Of a stretch of 42,575 nucleotides of DNA, positions 7,661-14,856 are shown piece after piece. Source of the stretch: an uncultured Elusimicrobia bacterium (GTDB taxonomy: Bacteria > Elusimicrobiota > Elusimicrobia > UBA1565 > UBA9628); contig CAIRTQ010000080.1 in the NCBI GenBank assembly GCA_903881545.1, positions 1 through 42,575 on the forward strand, written 5' to 3'. The notes under the pieces were generated by a model. It had not been told where the DNA came from. It was given only the letters and a program-made list of their open reading frames with translations, and did no database searches. How positions within the stretch are numbered: position 1 is the stretch's first letter; every line of letters begins with the position of its first letter. The translations under genes were made by a program, and so were the position numbers.

Positions 7661-8974
7661 TCACTTGACCACCTGTCTGATGACCGGCATGGGCTTGGGC
7701 CTGCGGCTGTCGATGCGCAAGGCCGTGAGGAAATAGGCGGCCGCTTCCTCGACCTTGGCTTTATCGTCGCCGTGGATGAGGGCCACGCGGTCGCCCTTGG
7801 CCACGCGGTCACCCACCTTCTTCTCCAACACGAACCCGGCGCCGTAGTCGAGCTTCGAGTCCATATGGGCCCGGCCGGCGCCCAGGATGACCGCGGCCTC
7901 GCCCACCCGGCGCGCGTCGAGCCAGGCGATGTAGCCCGCCTTGGGCGCCTTGATGTCGCGGGTCAGGGCCGCCCGGGGCAGCAGGTCCAGATTATCAGCC
8001 ACTTGCGGGTCGCCGCCTTGGGCCGCCACCATCTCGCGGAACGCCGCCAAAGCCGCGCCGGAGCGTATCTGAGCCTCCAGCCTGGCCGCCCCGTCCTTCG
8101 GGGTCTTGGCCTTGCCGGCCAGGTGCACCATCCAGCCGCCCAGGGTCAGCAGGCACTCCGCGTAATCCGCGGCCGCGAAATCACCGCGCAGGATCTCGAC
8201 CGCCTGGCGCACCTCCAGGGCGTTGCCCACATAGCGGCCGAGGGGCTGGTCCATGGCTGTCAGCACCGCCACGGCCTTGAGCCCCAGCTTGCGCGCGGTC
8301 TTGACCAGAGCGCGCGAGAGGGCCTGCGCTTCCCGCGGGTTCTTGAAGATGGCGCCCGAGCCGATCTTGACATCGAGGACCAAGGCGTCAAGGTCCTCGG
8401 CAAACTTCTTGGACAGGATACTGGCCACGACCAAAGGCACGGATTCCACCGTGGAGGTGGCGTCGCGCAGGGAATACAGCTTGCGGTCCGCCGGGGCCAG
8501 GTCCTGGGTCTGGCCGAACATGCAGACGCCCGTGCTCTTGAGCTGGGCCGTGATCTCGGGGATGCTCAGGCGCACACGGAAGCCCTTCATGGCCTCAAGC
8601 TTGTCCAAAGTGCCGCCCGTATGCCCCAGGCCGCGGCCGGACATCATAGGCACGGCCAGACCGGCCGAGGCGATCAAAGGCGCCAAGGCCAAGGAGACGC
8701 CGTCGCCCACGCCGCCGGTCGAATGCTTGTCCACCCGGGGCGCTCCGAGCCCGCCCAGATCGAGCCGCGCGCCGGAGCGCGCCATCTCCCGGGTCAGGGC
8801 CGCGGTCTCGGCCTCGCTCATGCCGCGGCAGCACACGGCCATCAGCCAGGCGGACATCTGGTAGTCCGGAACCTCCGGCTGGGGCGCGGCGGCGGCCTGG
8901 ACGATGAAACGGATCTCCTCGTCGCTATGCGTGCCGCCCTGGCGCTTCTTGGCGATGATGTCGAGCATGCGCAT
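7661..8974 (-). CDS. Pyrimidine-nucleoside (thymidine/uridine) phosphorylase
   Basis: A 437-residue glycosyltransferase-family-3 phosphorylase that cleaves uridine or thymidine with phosphate to base and (deoxy)ribose-1-phosphate. The N-terminal helical domain begins MRMLDIIAKKRQGG; the phosphate-binding signature is KHSTGGVGDGVSLAL, followed by SGRGLGHTGGTLDKLEA and DVKIGSGAIF. The C-terminal domain ends with the lipoyl-like segment of this family. The first ATG, 8974, is 5 bases after a GGAGG site; an in-frame ATG at 8968 is the alternative. The length fits both DeoA and Pdp, so I do not choose a symbol. It is 17 bp after the purine nucleoside phosphorylase gene in the same run. Confidence 0.93.
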   Translation of the reverse strand: MRMLDIIAKKRQGGTHSDEEIRFIVQAAAAPQPEVPDYQMSAWLMAVCCRGMSEAETAALTREMARSGARLDLGGLGAPRVDKHSTGGVGDGVSLALAPLIASAGLAVPMMSGRGLGHTGGTLDKLEAMKGFRVRLSIPEITAQLKSTGVCMFGQTQDLAPADRKLYSLRDATSTVESVPLVVASILSKKFAEDLDALVLDVKIGSGAIFKNPREAQALSRALVKTARKLGLKAVAVLTAMDQPLGRYVGNALEVRQAVEILRGDFAAADYAECLLTLGGWMVHLAGKAKTPKDGAARLEAQIRSGAALAAFREMVAAQGGDPQVADNLDLLPRAALTRDIKAPKAGYIAWLDARRVGEAAVILGAGRAHMDSKLDYGAGFVLEKKVGDRVAKGDRVALIHGDDKAKVEEAAAYFLTALRIDSRRPKPMPVIRQVVK

Positions 8975-8991
8975 AAGAACCTCCGGGCCGC

Positions 8992-9822
8992 TCAGGCGAT
9001 CTTGATGAAGTCGTCGAGGACGAGGCGCAGGCCGCCGGAGACCTTCGCGCCCAGCTCCAGGACCTCGGCATGGTTGAGGCTGGCGCCCTTCATGCCGCTG
9101 CACATATTGGAGATCCAAGCCACCGCCGCAACCTTGACGCCCATCTGCCGCGCCGGGATGGACTCGGTGACGATGGACATACCCACCACGTCGGCGCCCC
9201 AGGACCGGAAGGCGCGGATCTCCGCGGGGGTCTCGTAGGCCGGGCCGCAGACCGCGGCATAGACGCCCGCGTGCGCGGCGAGCCCGCGCTGGCGGCAGAT
9301 CTCCAGGACCTGCCGGCGCAGATCCGCGTCGTAGGCGTTGCCCAGGTCCGGGAACATAGTCCCGAACTCTTGCTCATGAAAGCCCCGCAAGGGATTGCTG
9401 CCCATCAAATTGATATGGTCGGTGAGGGCCACGAAATGGCCGGGCTTGATCTCCTCGCGCACCGAGCCCACGGCCGCGGTCAGGAACACGGTCTTGAGCC
9501 CCAGGCCTTGCAGCATGCGCAGGGGCAGGGCGATCTCCGCCATGGAATGCCCCTCATAATAGTGGAAGCGGCCCTGCATCACGGCCACGGACTTGCCGTG
9601 GAGCCGGCCCAGAACGAGCTTACCCATGTGCCCGGCCACGGTGGTGCGGGGAAAGCCGGGAATATCCCCGTAGGGGATGGTCACCGCGGCCTCCAGAGGC
9701 GGCACGGCCTGGGCCAAGCCCGAGCCTAGGATGACGGCCACTTGGGGGGTGAAGCCGGGCGCTTTCAAACGCACGAAATCCGCGGCCTTGCGCACGGCGG
9801 CGATGTAGGTTTTGGTCTCCAT
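8992..9822 (-). CDS. punA: Purine nucleoside phosphorylase
   Basis: A 276-residue trimeric-type (PNP family 2) enzyme that phosphorolyses inosine and guanosine. Recognisable segments are AVILGSGLAQA (phosphate loop), VAGHMGKL, MQGRFHYYEGHS, TAAVGS, CGPAYETPAEIR, which carries the base-contacting Glu, VGMSIVTE and AWISNMCSG, which carries the base-contacting Asn. All are in the standard order and the length is typical. It is the first gene of the nine-gene minus-strand run. An AAAGGAG lies 15 bases before the ATG, an unusually long spacing. A minus-strand extended -10 (TGCTAGAAT) is at 9856-9864 just upstream. Confidence 0.94.
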   Translation of the reverse strand: METKTYIAAVRKAADFVRLKAPGFTPQVAVILGSGLAQAVPPLEAAVTIPYGDIPGFPRTTVAGHMGKLVLGRLHGKSVAVMQGRFHYYEGHSMAEIALPLRMLQGLGLKTVFLTAAVGSVREEIKPGHFVALTDHINLMGSNPLRGFHEQEFGTMFPDLGNAYDADLRRQVLEICRQRGLAAHAGVYAAVCGPAYETPAEIRAFRSWGADVVGMSIVTESIPARQMGVKVAAVAWISNMCSGMKGASLNHAEVLELGAKVSGGLRLVLDDFIKIA

Positions 9823-9848
9823 AGCGTGGTGGCAGCGCTCCTTTAAGG

Positions 9849-9878
9849 TTGCTCGATTCTAGCACATTTAGATAAAAT
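9849..9878 (+). promoter_or_regulatory. Promoter of the transketolase genes
   Basis: A -35-like TTGCTC at 9849-9854 and a -10 TAAAAT at 9873-9878 are 18 bases apart. The -10 includes the first base pair of the apparent ATG at 9877, so that ATG cannot be in the mRNA start region; the next in-frame ATG at 9886 begins 7 bases after the -10 and would be at or one base from the transcript's 5' end. Confidence 0.5.
9856..9864 (-). promoter_or_regulatory. Extended -10 for the nucleoside salvage/efflux operon
   Basis: On the minus strand the sequence reads TGCTAGAAT (hexamer at 9856-9861), an extended -10. No good -35 is visible 17 bases upstream. It faces the purine nucleoside phosphorylase gene with a leader of about 27 bases and overlaps the divergent promoter of the transketolase genes. 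Confidence 0.45.
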
Positions 9879-9885
9879 GACGCCC

Positions 9886-10695
9886 ATGGATGCTCTCGCC
9901 TCATGGACCCGCGCCCTGCGCGCGGACATCATCCGCATGATCGCGGCCGCGGGCTCCGGCCATCCCGGAGGATCCCTGTCGGTCATCGATATCCTGGCCG
10001 TGCTCTACGCCAAGCACCTGCGCCACGACCCCAAGAATCCGGAGCGGCCGGAGCGCGACCGGCTTATCCTCTCCAAGGGCCACGCCTGCCCCGCCCTTTA
10101 CGCGGTACTGGCGCATCGCGGGTTCTTTCCCATGGAACGGTTGGCGACCTTGCGCCAGCTGGGCTCGCCCCTGCAAGGGCATCCGGAACGCCACCGCCTA
10201 CCGGGCGTGGAAGCCTCGACCGGGTCCTTGGGCCAGGGCCTCTCCATGGGACTGGGCATGGCCTTGGCCGCGAAGCTCGACGGCTCTAGCCGGCGCGTCT
10301 ATGTCGTGACGGGCGATGGCGAGATGCAGGAGGGCCAGATCTGGGAAGCCTTGCTGGCGGCGCCCAAGTTCCGCCTGGACAACCTGACGCTTATCGTGGA
10401 CGCCAACAACGGGCAGATAGACGGCCATGTCAGCGAGATCATGCCCTTGGACCCCTTGCCCGATAAGCTGCGGAGCTTCCAATGGGACACGCGCTGCGTG
10501 GACGGGCACGACCTGGAGGCGCTGGACCAAGCATTGGCCGCGATCCAAACCGTGCGGGACCGGCCCCAGGCCATCGTGGCCAAGACGACCAAGGGCAAGG
10601 GCGTTTCCTTCATGGAAGATCAGATCGCCTGGCACGGCAAGGCCCCCAACAAGGATGAAGTCGAGAAGGCGCTCAAGGAGATACTCGGTGGGTGA
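9886..10695 (+). CDS. Transketolase, N-terminal (thiamine diphosphate-binding) subunit
   Basis: A 269-residue half transketolase. It has GSGHPGGSLSVIDILAVLY, SKGHACPALYAVLA, the TPP/Mg motif GDGEMQEGQIWEAL ending in VDANNGQIDG, and the terminal TKGKGVSFMED, the complete N-terminal domain of the split transketolases. It works with the next gene as a heterotetramer in the non-oxidative pentose phosphate pathway. I choose the ATG at 9886 rather than 9877 because the -10 element overlaps 9877. Divergent from nucleoside phosphorylases, which release ribose-1-phosphate, so the two transcripts may share a purpose in sugar-phosphate use. Confidence 0.92.
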   Translation: MDALASWTRALRADIIRMIAAAGSGHPGGSLSVIDILAVLYAKHLRHDPKNPERPERDRLILSKGHACPALYAVLAHRGFFPMERLATLRQLGSPLQGHPERHRLPGVEASTGSLGQGLSMGLGMALAAKLDGSSRRVYVVTGDGEMQEGQIWEALLAAPKFRLDNLTLIVDANNGQIDGHVSEIMPLDPLPDKLRSFQWDTRCVDGHDLEALDQALAAIQTVRDRPQAIVAKTTKGKGVSFMEDQIAWHGKAPNKDEVEKALKEILGG

Positions 10696-11629
10696 AGCCA
10701 CGCGCGAAGCATTCGGCCAGGCGCTCGTCGCCCTGGCGGACCGGTTCCCGGAACTGGTTGTCCTGGACTCCGACTTGTCCAAATCCACGATGACCGCGGA
10801 GTTCGCCAAGCGGCATCCAGCGCGCCATTTCGACCTGGGCATCGCCGAATCGAACATGATCGGGGCGGCCGCGGGCCTGGCTTTGTCGGGCAAGATCCCG
10901 GTGGCGACGAGCTTCGCCTGCTTCCTGGTAGGCCGGCTGGAGACGATCCGGGTGGCCGTGACCCTGAACCGGGCAAATGTGAAGCTGGTGGGCACGCACG
11001 CGGGACTGGGCATCGGCGACGACGGGGCCTCGCAGATGGGGCTCGAGGACTTGGCCGCGATGCGCGCCCTGCCGGGCATGACCATCCTGCAGCCGGGCGA
11101 CGGCCTGGAGACGCGCCAGGCGGTGGAGTGGATGCTCGGCCATCAGGGGCCGGTCTACCTGCGCCTGACGCGCCAGAAGCTCGACGACGCGCACCGGCCG
11201 GACTACCAATTCGCCTGCGGCAAGGCCGACGTGGTCTGGCTGCCGGAGCCTCTGCCGAAGAATTTCCAAGCCACGGTGTTCGCGTCGGGCGGGACGGTGG
11301 GGGGGGCCATCGCCGCGGCCAAGGGGCTGCTGCCCAAGGGCTTCGCGGTCCGCGTGGTCAACGTGGGGACGATCGCTCCTTTCGACGTGGACGCGGTCGA
11401 GGATTGCGCCAAGGACAGCGCGCGGCTCGTCACCGTGGAGGACCACAACATCGTCGGGGGCCTGGGCAGCGCGGTCTGCGAGGCCGCGGCCATGCTGGGC
11501 CTCGCCAAGCCGGTGGTGGCCTTGGGCGTGCGGGAGATGGGGGAATCAGGCACTCCCGCGGAACTCTACGAGCGCCACGGCCTGAGCGCGCCGCATATCA
11601 TGGCGGCCTGCATCAAGAACCTGGCCTGA
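10688..11629 (+). CDS. Transketolase, C-terminal subunit
   Basis: A 313-residue second half of transketolase (pyrimidine-binding and C-terminal domains). It begins at a GTG, 10688, that overlaps the stop of the N-terminal subunit by 8 bp and follows an AAGGAG site, so translation is coupled. Visible segments are VVLDSDLSKSTMT, HFDLGIAESNMIGAAAGLALSG with the conserved Glu of the TPP site, and GTHAGLGIGDDGASQMGLEDLA. The C-terminal domain contains VEDHNIVGGLGSAV. Length and order match the split form known from archaea and many bacteria. Confidence 0.92.
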   Translation: MGEATREAFGQALVALADRFPELVVLDSDLSKSTMTAEFAKRHPARHFDLGIAESNMIGAAAGLALSGKIPVATSFACFLVGRLETIRVAVTLNRANVKLVGTHAGLGIGDDGASQMGLEDLAAMRALPGMTILQPGDGLETRQAVEWMLGHQGPVYLRLTRQKLDDAHRPDYQFACGKADVVWLPEPLPKNFQATVFASGGTVGGAIAAAKGLLPKGFAVRVVNVGTIAPFDVDAVEDCAKDSARLVTVEDHNIVGGLGSAVCEAAAMLGLAKPVVALGVREMGESGTPAELYERHGLSAPHIMAACIKNLA

Positions 11630-11633
11630 ATCC

Positions 11634-12062
11634 ATGCCCAAGGGACCGGTCTTCCTCATTCTGCTGACGGCGCTGCTCTGGGGCGTCTCCGGGTTCATCG
11701 ACAAGTTGACCTTGCGCTATCTGGGGCCCCACGAGGCTTTCGCCCTGCGCATGGGGGTCAACGCTTTGTTGTCCTTGGCCGCGTTTCTTTGGGGCTGGCC
11801 AGCGGCGCGCGCGAGCGTCACCGCGGCGGGCAGCCTGCCCATCCTGTTGGTGACGGCGAGCCTGATCCTGACTTTAGGCGGGGTCTTCTGCTACATCAAG
11901 GCCTTGTCCTCGGGAGAGGCGTTGCGCCTGGTGCCCTTGAGCTCCACATTTCCGCTGGTGACCTTCCTGCTGGCGCTGGCGTTCCTGGGCGAAGGTTTTT
12001 CCTGGGCGAAGCTGGCCGGGACCATCCTGGTCTGCGCCGGCGTCGGACTGCTCGCCTTCTAG
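11634..12062 (+). CDS. Half-size EamA/DMT-family membrane transporter
   Basis: A 142-residue membrane protein with five predicted spans, equal to one EamA repeat: FLILLTALLWGVSGFIDKLTL, then AFALRMGVNALLSLAAFLWG, LPILLVTASLILTLGGVFCYIKAL, LRLVPLSSTFPLVTFLLALAFLGE and LAGTILVCAGVGLLAF. Full-size drug/metabolite transporters have two such repeats, so this protein would act as a dimer. It starts 4 bp after the transketolase stop and is probably co-transcribed. Substrate unknown. Confidence 0.85.
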   Translation: MPKGPVFLILLTALLWGVSGFIDKLTLRYLGPHEAFALRMGVNALLSLAAFLWGWPAARASVTAAGSLPILLVTASLILTLGGVFCYIKALSSGEALRLVPLSSTFPLVTFLLALAFLGEGFSWAKLAGTILVCAGVGLLAF

Positions 12063-12090
12063 CGGTCTTTTTCCAGACCCGGCCGCGCCA

Positions 12091-12119
12091 TCGGCATCAA
12101 TTTAATTTCATGGTATAAT
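12091..12119 (+). promoter_or_regulatory. Promoter of the exopolysaccharide locus
   Basis: An extended -10, TGGTATAAT (hexamer 12114-12119), the best match to consensus in the window, with a weak -35 (TCGGCA at 12091-12096) 17 bases away. It points at the PilZ-glycosyltransferase gene and implies a leader of about 155 bases. Confidence 0.6.
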
Positions 12120-12280
12120 AATGTCACTTAATACTTATTATGTAAAAGGGATTTGCGAATACATCGCAATTTCAAGCTCACAAGCGCCACGCGATGATTT
12201 CACGGCAGACATATCAAAGGCCTGATAAAGTACTACAGTCTGGCAATATCAATACGCTGAAGCCATCGTCGTGAAAGCCC
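12120..12280 (+). other. AT-rich untranslated leader of the exopolysaccharide locus
   Basis: The 160 bases between the promoter and the start at 12281 contain no open frame and are far richer in A/T than the surroundings. A small stem (TTGCGA/TCGCAA, about 12152-12168) is the only clear fold I see by eye. It does not match the c-di-GMP riboswitch core that I would look for in front of such a gene. A long leader in a region where other genes have almost none suggests post-transcriptional control or a small RNA, but this is inference. Confidence 0.35.
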
Positions 12281-14755
12281 ATGCCTAAAATCAAATTCAG
12301 CCGCCTCAATCTCTCTCAAGCCGCCCCGAAGACCGGCGCGGACGATCCTCGCCGCCCGACATCGACACGGCCGCGCCATCAAAACTGCGCGGCATGTCCC
12401 CTGCACGATCAATTCCTTCAGGTGATCCGGCGCATCCGCAGCCAGGTCGCCCTGGCGCACCAGGCGCACCGGAACGGGAACCATGACCTATCCCATCGTC
12501 TGTTCGGCCAAGCGCAGGAGGCGGCGGTCGCCGCGCTCGAGACCTGCCTCCAAGACATCCTGGGGCTTCTCGCCCAGAAGCGCCTGCCCGCGGGAATGGC
12601 GGAGCTCTATGCGAGCCTGCCCCCCGCTAGTCAGATCCGGGAAATCGCCGGCTGGCGGGAGCTTTTCGGCGAGATGGGCGTCGATCCCTTCACGACCCTC
12701 TCTTCAGATGCCCTGAAGCGGCTGCGACTCGGCCTTGAGCGCTCCAGCGCGGCCGTTGCCCCGGCCGCCGAGGACATACTGCGCTTCTGCCAGATCGCCG
12801 GCGACGTCATCCGCTTTCTCGATGAGAAACTCCCGGAGTTCGCGCGCCAGGCGGCCATCGCGCGCCGACAAGCGGGGCCGCCGCCCGGATTCGAGTTGCT
12901 GGGCGCTTCGCGCCAAAAAGCTCTCGACGACATATCGCGTTCCCACCATGCCGCCGGCGGCATCATCCGATCCATTGAAGCGGATATCCCCCAACCAGCC
13001 ATCCCGCCGGCCGCCGCGCCGCGCCACCTGGAAACACGCAGCCACGCGCAGTTGCGCGTCGCCTGCCGCCAGGCGCTCGACGATCTCTCGCGTTCCTCCC
13101 GTATCGCCGACAAAATCATCCGGTCTATCGAAAACGGCCTCCCCAAGCTGGCGGCCCAGCTGGCCTTGCCCGGCGCGGAAACACCTCTTCCCAAACGCCT
13201 GCGCGTCTCCTGCCGCGGCACTTTGGTCGCGGTGCAAGGGTTCTTCACGCGCAAGGCCGAACCGATCCAGGGAGTCGCCAGCGAATTGGACCAGGAGGGC
13301 GCCCTCGTCACCACGCGCCAGCCTCCGGCCGTGGGCAGCGCTGTCATTTTCAATTTCCGGATGCCCCAGGCGTTGAACTCTGACTACCAGGGCCTGCGCG
13401 CGGCGTTCCCGGCGCGCGTCAGTCAGGTCCGCACCGCGGCCGAGGCCGCGGGCCGAAGCCCGGTCTACGAAGTCGCCCTGAAATGGGACCGGCCCTTGTC
13501 CGAACTGGTCGATGGCGTCACCTCCGCCTACCACCGCAAGATCGTCGCGCTCATCGCTCCGCTCGCAGTCCTGGGCGTGTCGCTGAGATGGTGCAGCCTC
13601 AGCAGCTTCTGGTACGCCCCCCTGGTCTATCTCTACAGCATATCCTTGCTGGCGTTCCTCGCCTCCCGGTTCCTCATCTCCTGGCTGCATCGCTCGCCGC
13701 CCCTGACCGGTTACACGCCGTCGATCAGCGTGATCATCTCGGTGCGCAACGAGCAAGAGGCCATCACGGGAACGGTGGAGTGCTGCTTCAACGCCGACTA
13801 TCCACCGGAGAAGAGGGAGGTCATCGTGGTGGATGACGGCTCCACCGACGCCACCCCGCGCATCCTCCAGGGGCTGGCGCGGAGGTATCCAGGGCTCATA
13901 GTCCGCACCATAAAGCCCAGCGGCAAGCGCTTCGGCATGGCCGAGGGGATCCGGCTGGCCAAGGGCGAGATCCTTGTCTTCCTGGACTCGGACACCTACA
14001 TTTACCCGAACGCTTTGCTCCGCATCGTCTGCGGCTTCGAGGACCCGTCTTTGGGCGCGGTGTCGGGCTACACGGAAGTCGAGAACGCAAGCAAGAACGC
14101 GCTGACCGGCCTGCAGGACGTGCGCTATCTCGTCTCCTTCCGCCTGCTCAAGGCCGCGGAGAGCTTCTTCGGCTGCGTCACCTGCTGCCCGGGCTGCCTC
14201 TCGGCTTATCGCCGGACCTACATCATGGAAGTCCTCGACGCCTGGCTGAACCAGAAATGCTTCGGCCAGCTCGCCACTTTCGGCGACGACCGGAGCCTGA
14301 CGAACTTCATCCTGCGCAAGTACCGGGTCATCTACAACGACGCCGCCCGCGCCGCGACCTTGGTGCCCGAGACCTGGCGCCACTACCTGCGCCAGCAGCT
14401 GCGCTGGAAGAAGTCGTGGGTGCGCGAGACCTTCATCGCGATGCAGTTCATGTGGAAAAAGCACCCCGCGGCGGCGCTGTCCTTCTACGGCGCCGCGGTC
14501 TTCAGCCTGCTTTCGCCCGCCATGGCGGTGCGCGTCCTGGTGCTCAACCTGCGGGGCGAGGGCGGCGTCATCCTCTACTACCTCCTCGGCCTAGTCATGA
14601 TGGGCCTAATCAGTTCCTTCTACTACCGGTATCAGAAAGCCAGCCCGCGGATGCTGCTGGGCTTATATTGGATGGCCGTGTCCCTAGCCGTCACCGGCCC
14701 GCAGACCTACTATGCCCTCCTGACCGTGCGCAAAGGCCACTGGGGAACCCGGTAA
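12281..14755 (+). CDS. Membrane glycosyltransferase 2 (hyaluronan/PNAG-synthase-like) with inserted PilZ-like domain
   Basis: An 824-residue protein. Residues 1-300 are soluble and helical, with a C-x2-C pair (Cys36, Cys39) and three similar modules around 147-190, 211-238 and 263-293 (repeating pattern R-ALDD-SRS....IIRSIE). Residues ~303-406 resemble a PilZ c-di-GMP domain: R308-VSC-R312 fits the RxxxR motif, but the second motif is ELDQEG (335-340), not D/NxSxxG. Two spans (~424-470) follow, then a processive GT2 domain with D518-D519 (DDGSTD), D569-S-D571, G668-D669-D670 and Q705-QLR-W709, then three C-terminal spans. The order is that of HasA/PgaC synthases, which polymerise and extrude a UDP-sugar polymer. 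Which sugar is unknown; the neighbouring deacetylase favours N-acetylglucosamine. Control by c-di-GMP is inferred. Confidence 0.85.
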   Translation: MPKIKFSRLNLSQAAPKTGADDPRRPTSTRPRHQNCAACPLHDQFLQVIRRIRSQVALAHQAHRNGNHDLSHRLFGQAQEAAVAALETCLQDILGLLAQKRLPAGMAELYASLPPASQIREIAGWRELFGEMGVDPFTTLSSDALKRLRLGLERSSAAVAPAAEDILRFCQIAGDVIRFLDEKLPEFARQAAIARRQAGPPPGFELLGASRQKALDDISRSHHAAGGIIRSIEADIPQPAIPPAAAPRHLETRSHAQLRVACRQALDDLSRSSRIADKIIRSIENGLPKLAAQLALPGAETPLPKRLRVSCRGTLVAVQGFFTRKAEPIQGVASELDQEGALVTTRQPPAVGSAVIFNFRMPQALNSDYQGLRAAFPARVSQVRTAAEAAGRSPVYEVALKWDRPLSELVDGVTSAYHRKIVALIAPLAVLGVSLRWCSLSSFWYAPLVYLYSISLLAFLASRFLISWLHRSPPLTGYTPSISVIISVRNEQEAITGTVECCFNADYPPEKREVIVVDDGSTDATPRILQGLARRYPGLIVRTIKPSGKRFGMAEGIRLAKGEILVFLDSDTYIYPNALLRIVCGFEDPSLGAVSGYTEVENASKNALTGLQDVRYLVSFRLLKAAESFFGCVTCCPGCLSAYRRTYIMEVLDAWLNQKCFGQLATFGDDRSLTNFILRKYRVIYNDAARAATLVPETWRHYLRQQLRWKKSWVRETFIAMQFMWKKHPAAALSFYGAAVFSLLSPAMAVRVLVLNLRGEGGVILYYLLGLVMMGLISSFYYRYQKASPRMLLGLYWMAVSLAVTGPQTYYALLTVRKGHWGTR

Positions 14756-14825
14756 AGCCTCGCGGATCATCCGCCTTTACCGATATAATCCATATATCGG
14801 TTCCTCATGGCCATGATAAATATTT

Positions 14826-14831
14826 TATAAT
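14826..14831 (+). promoter_or_regulatory. Possible -10 in the gap before the second polysaccharide gene
   Basis: The gap 14756-14856 holds an AT-rich patch with TATAAT at 14826-14831, no clear -35, and a 25-base leader without an obvious ribosome-binding site. Upstream are two small inverted repeats, an imperfect one at about 14753-14779 and an 8-bp stem at 14780-14800. The gap may contain a weak terminator followed by an internal promoter, so this gene may be transcribed partly on its own. Confidence 0.35.
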
Positions 14832-14856
14832 TGGGCCTGCGAAAAAATAGCGGCCC

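Noticed and set aside
7337-9238. 633-codon plus-strand open frame
   Set aside because: Antisense to pdp, upp and punA, which are well-conserved; GC-rich third positions open the opposite frame. Protein is Gln/His/Arg/Gly-rich with no family likeness.
12120-12280. c-di-GMP riboswitch in the synthase leader
   Set aside because: The conserved core of the GEMM class could not be found by eye; only a small unrelated stem is visible.
12704-14464. 586-codon minus-strand frame opposite the synthase
   Set aside because: Shadow of the GT2 gene, which has catalytic motifs in order.
14780-14800. 8-bp inverted repeat as a terminator
   Set aside because: AT-rich stem without a T tract; may equally be an operator or chance.
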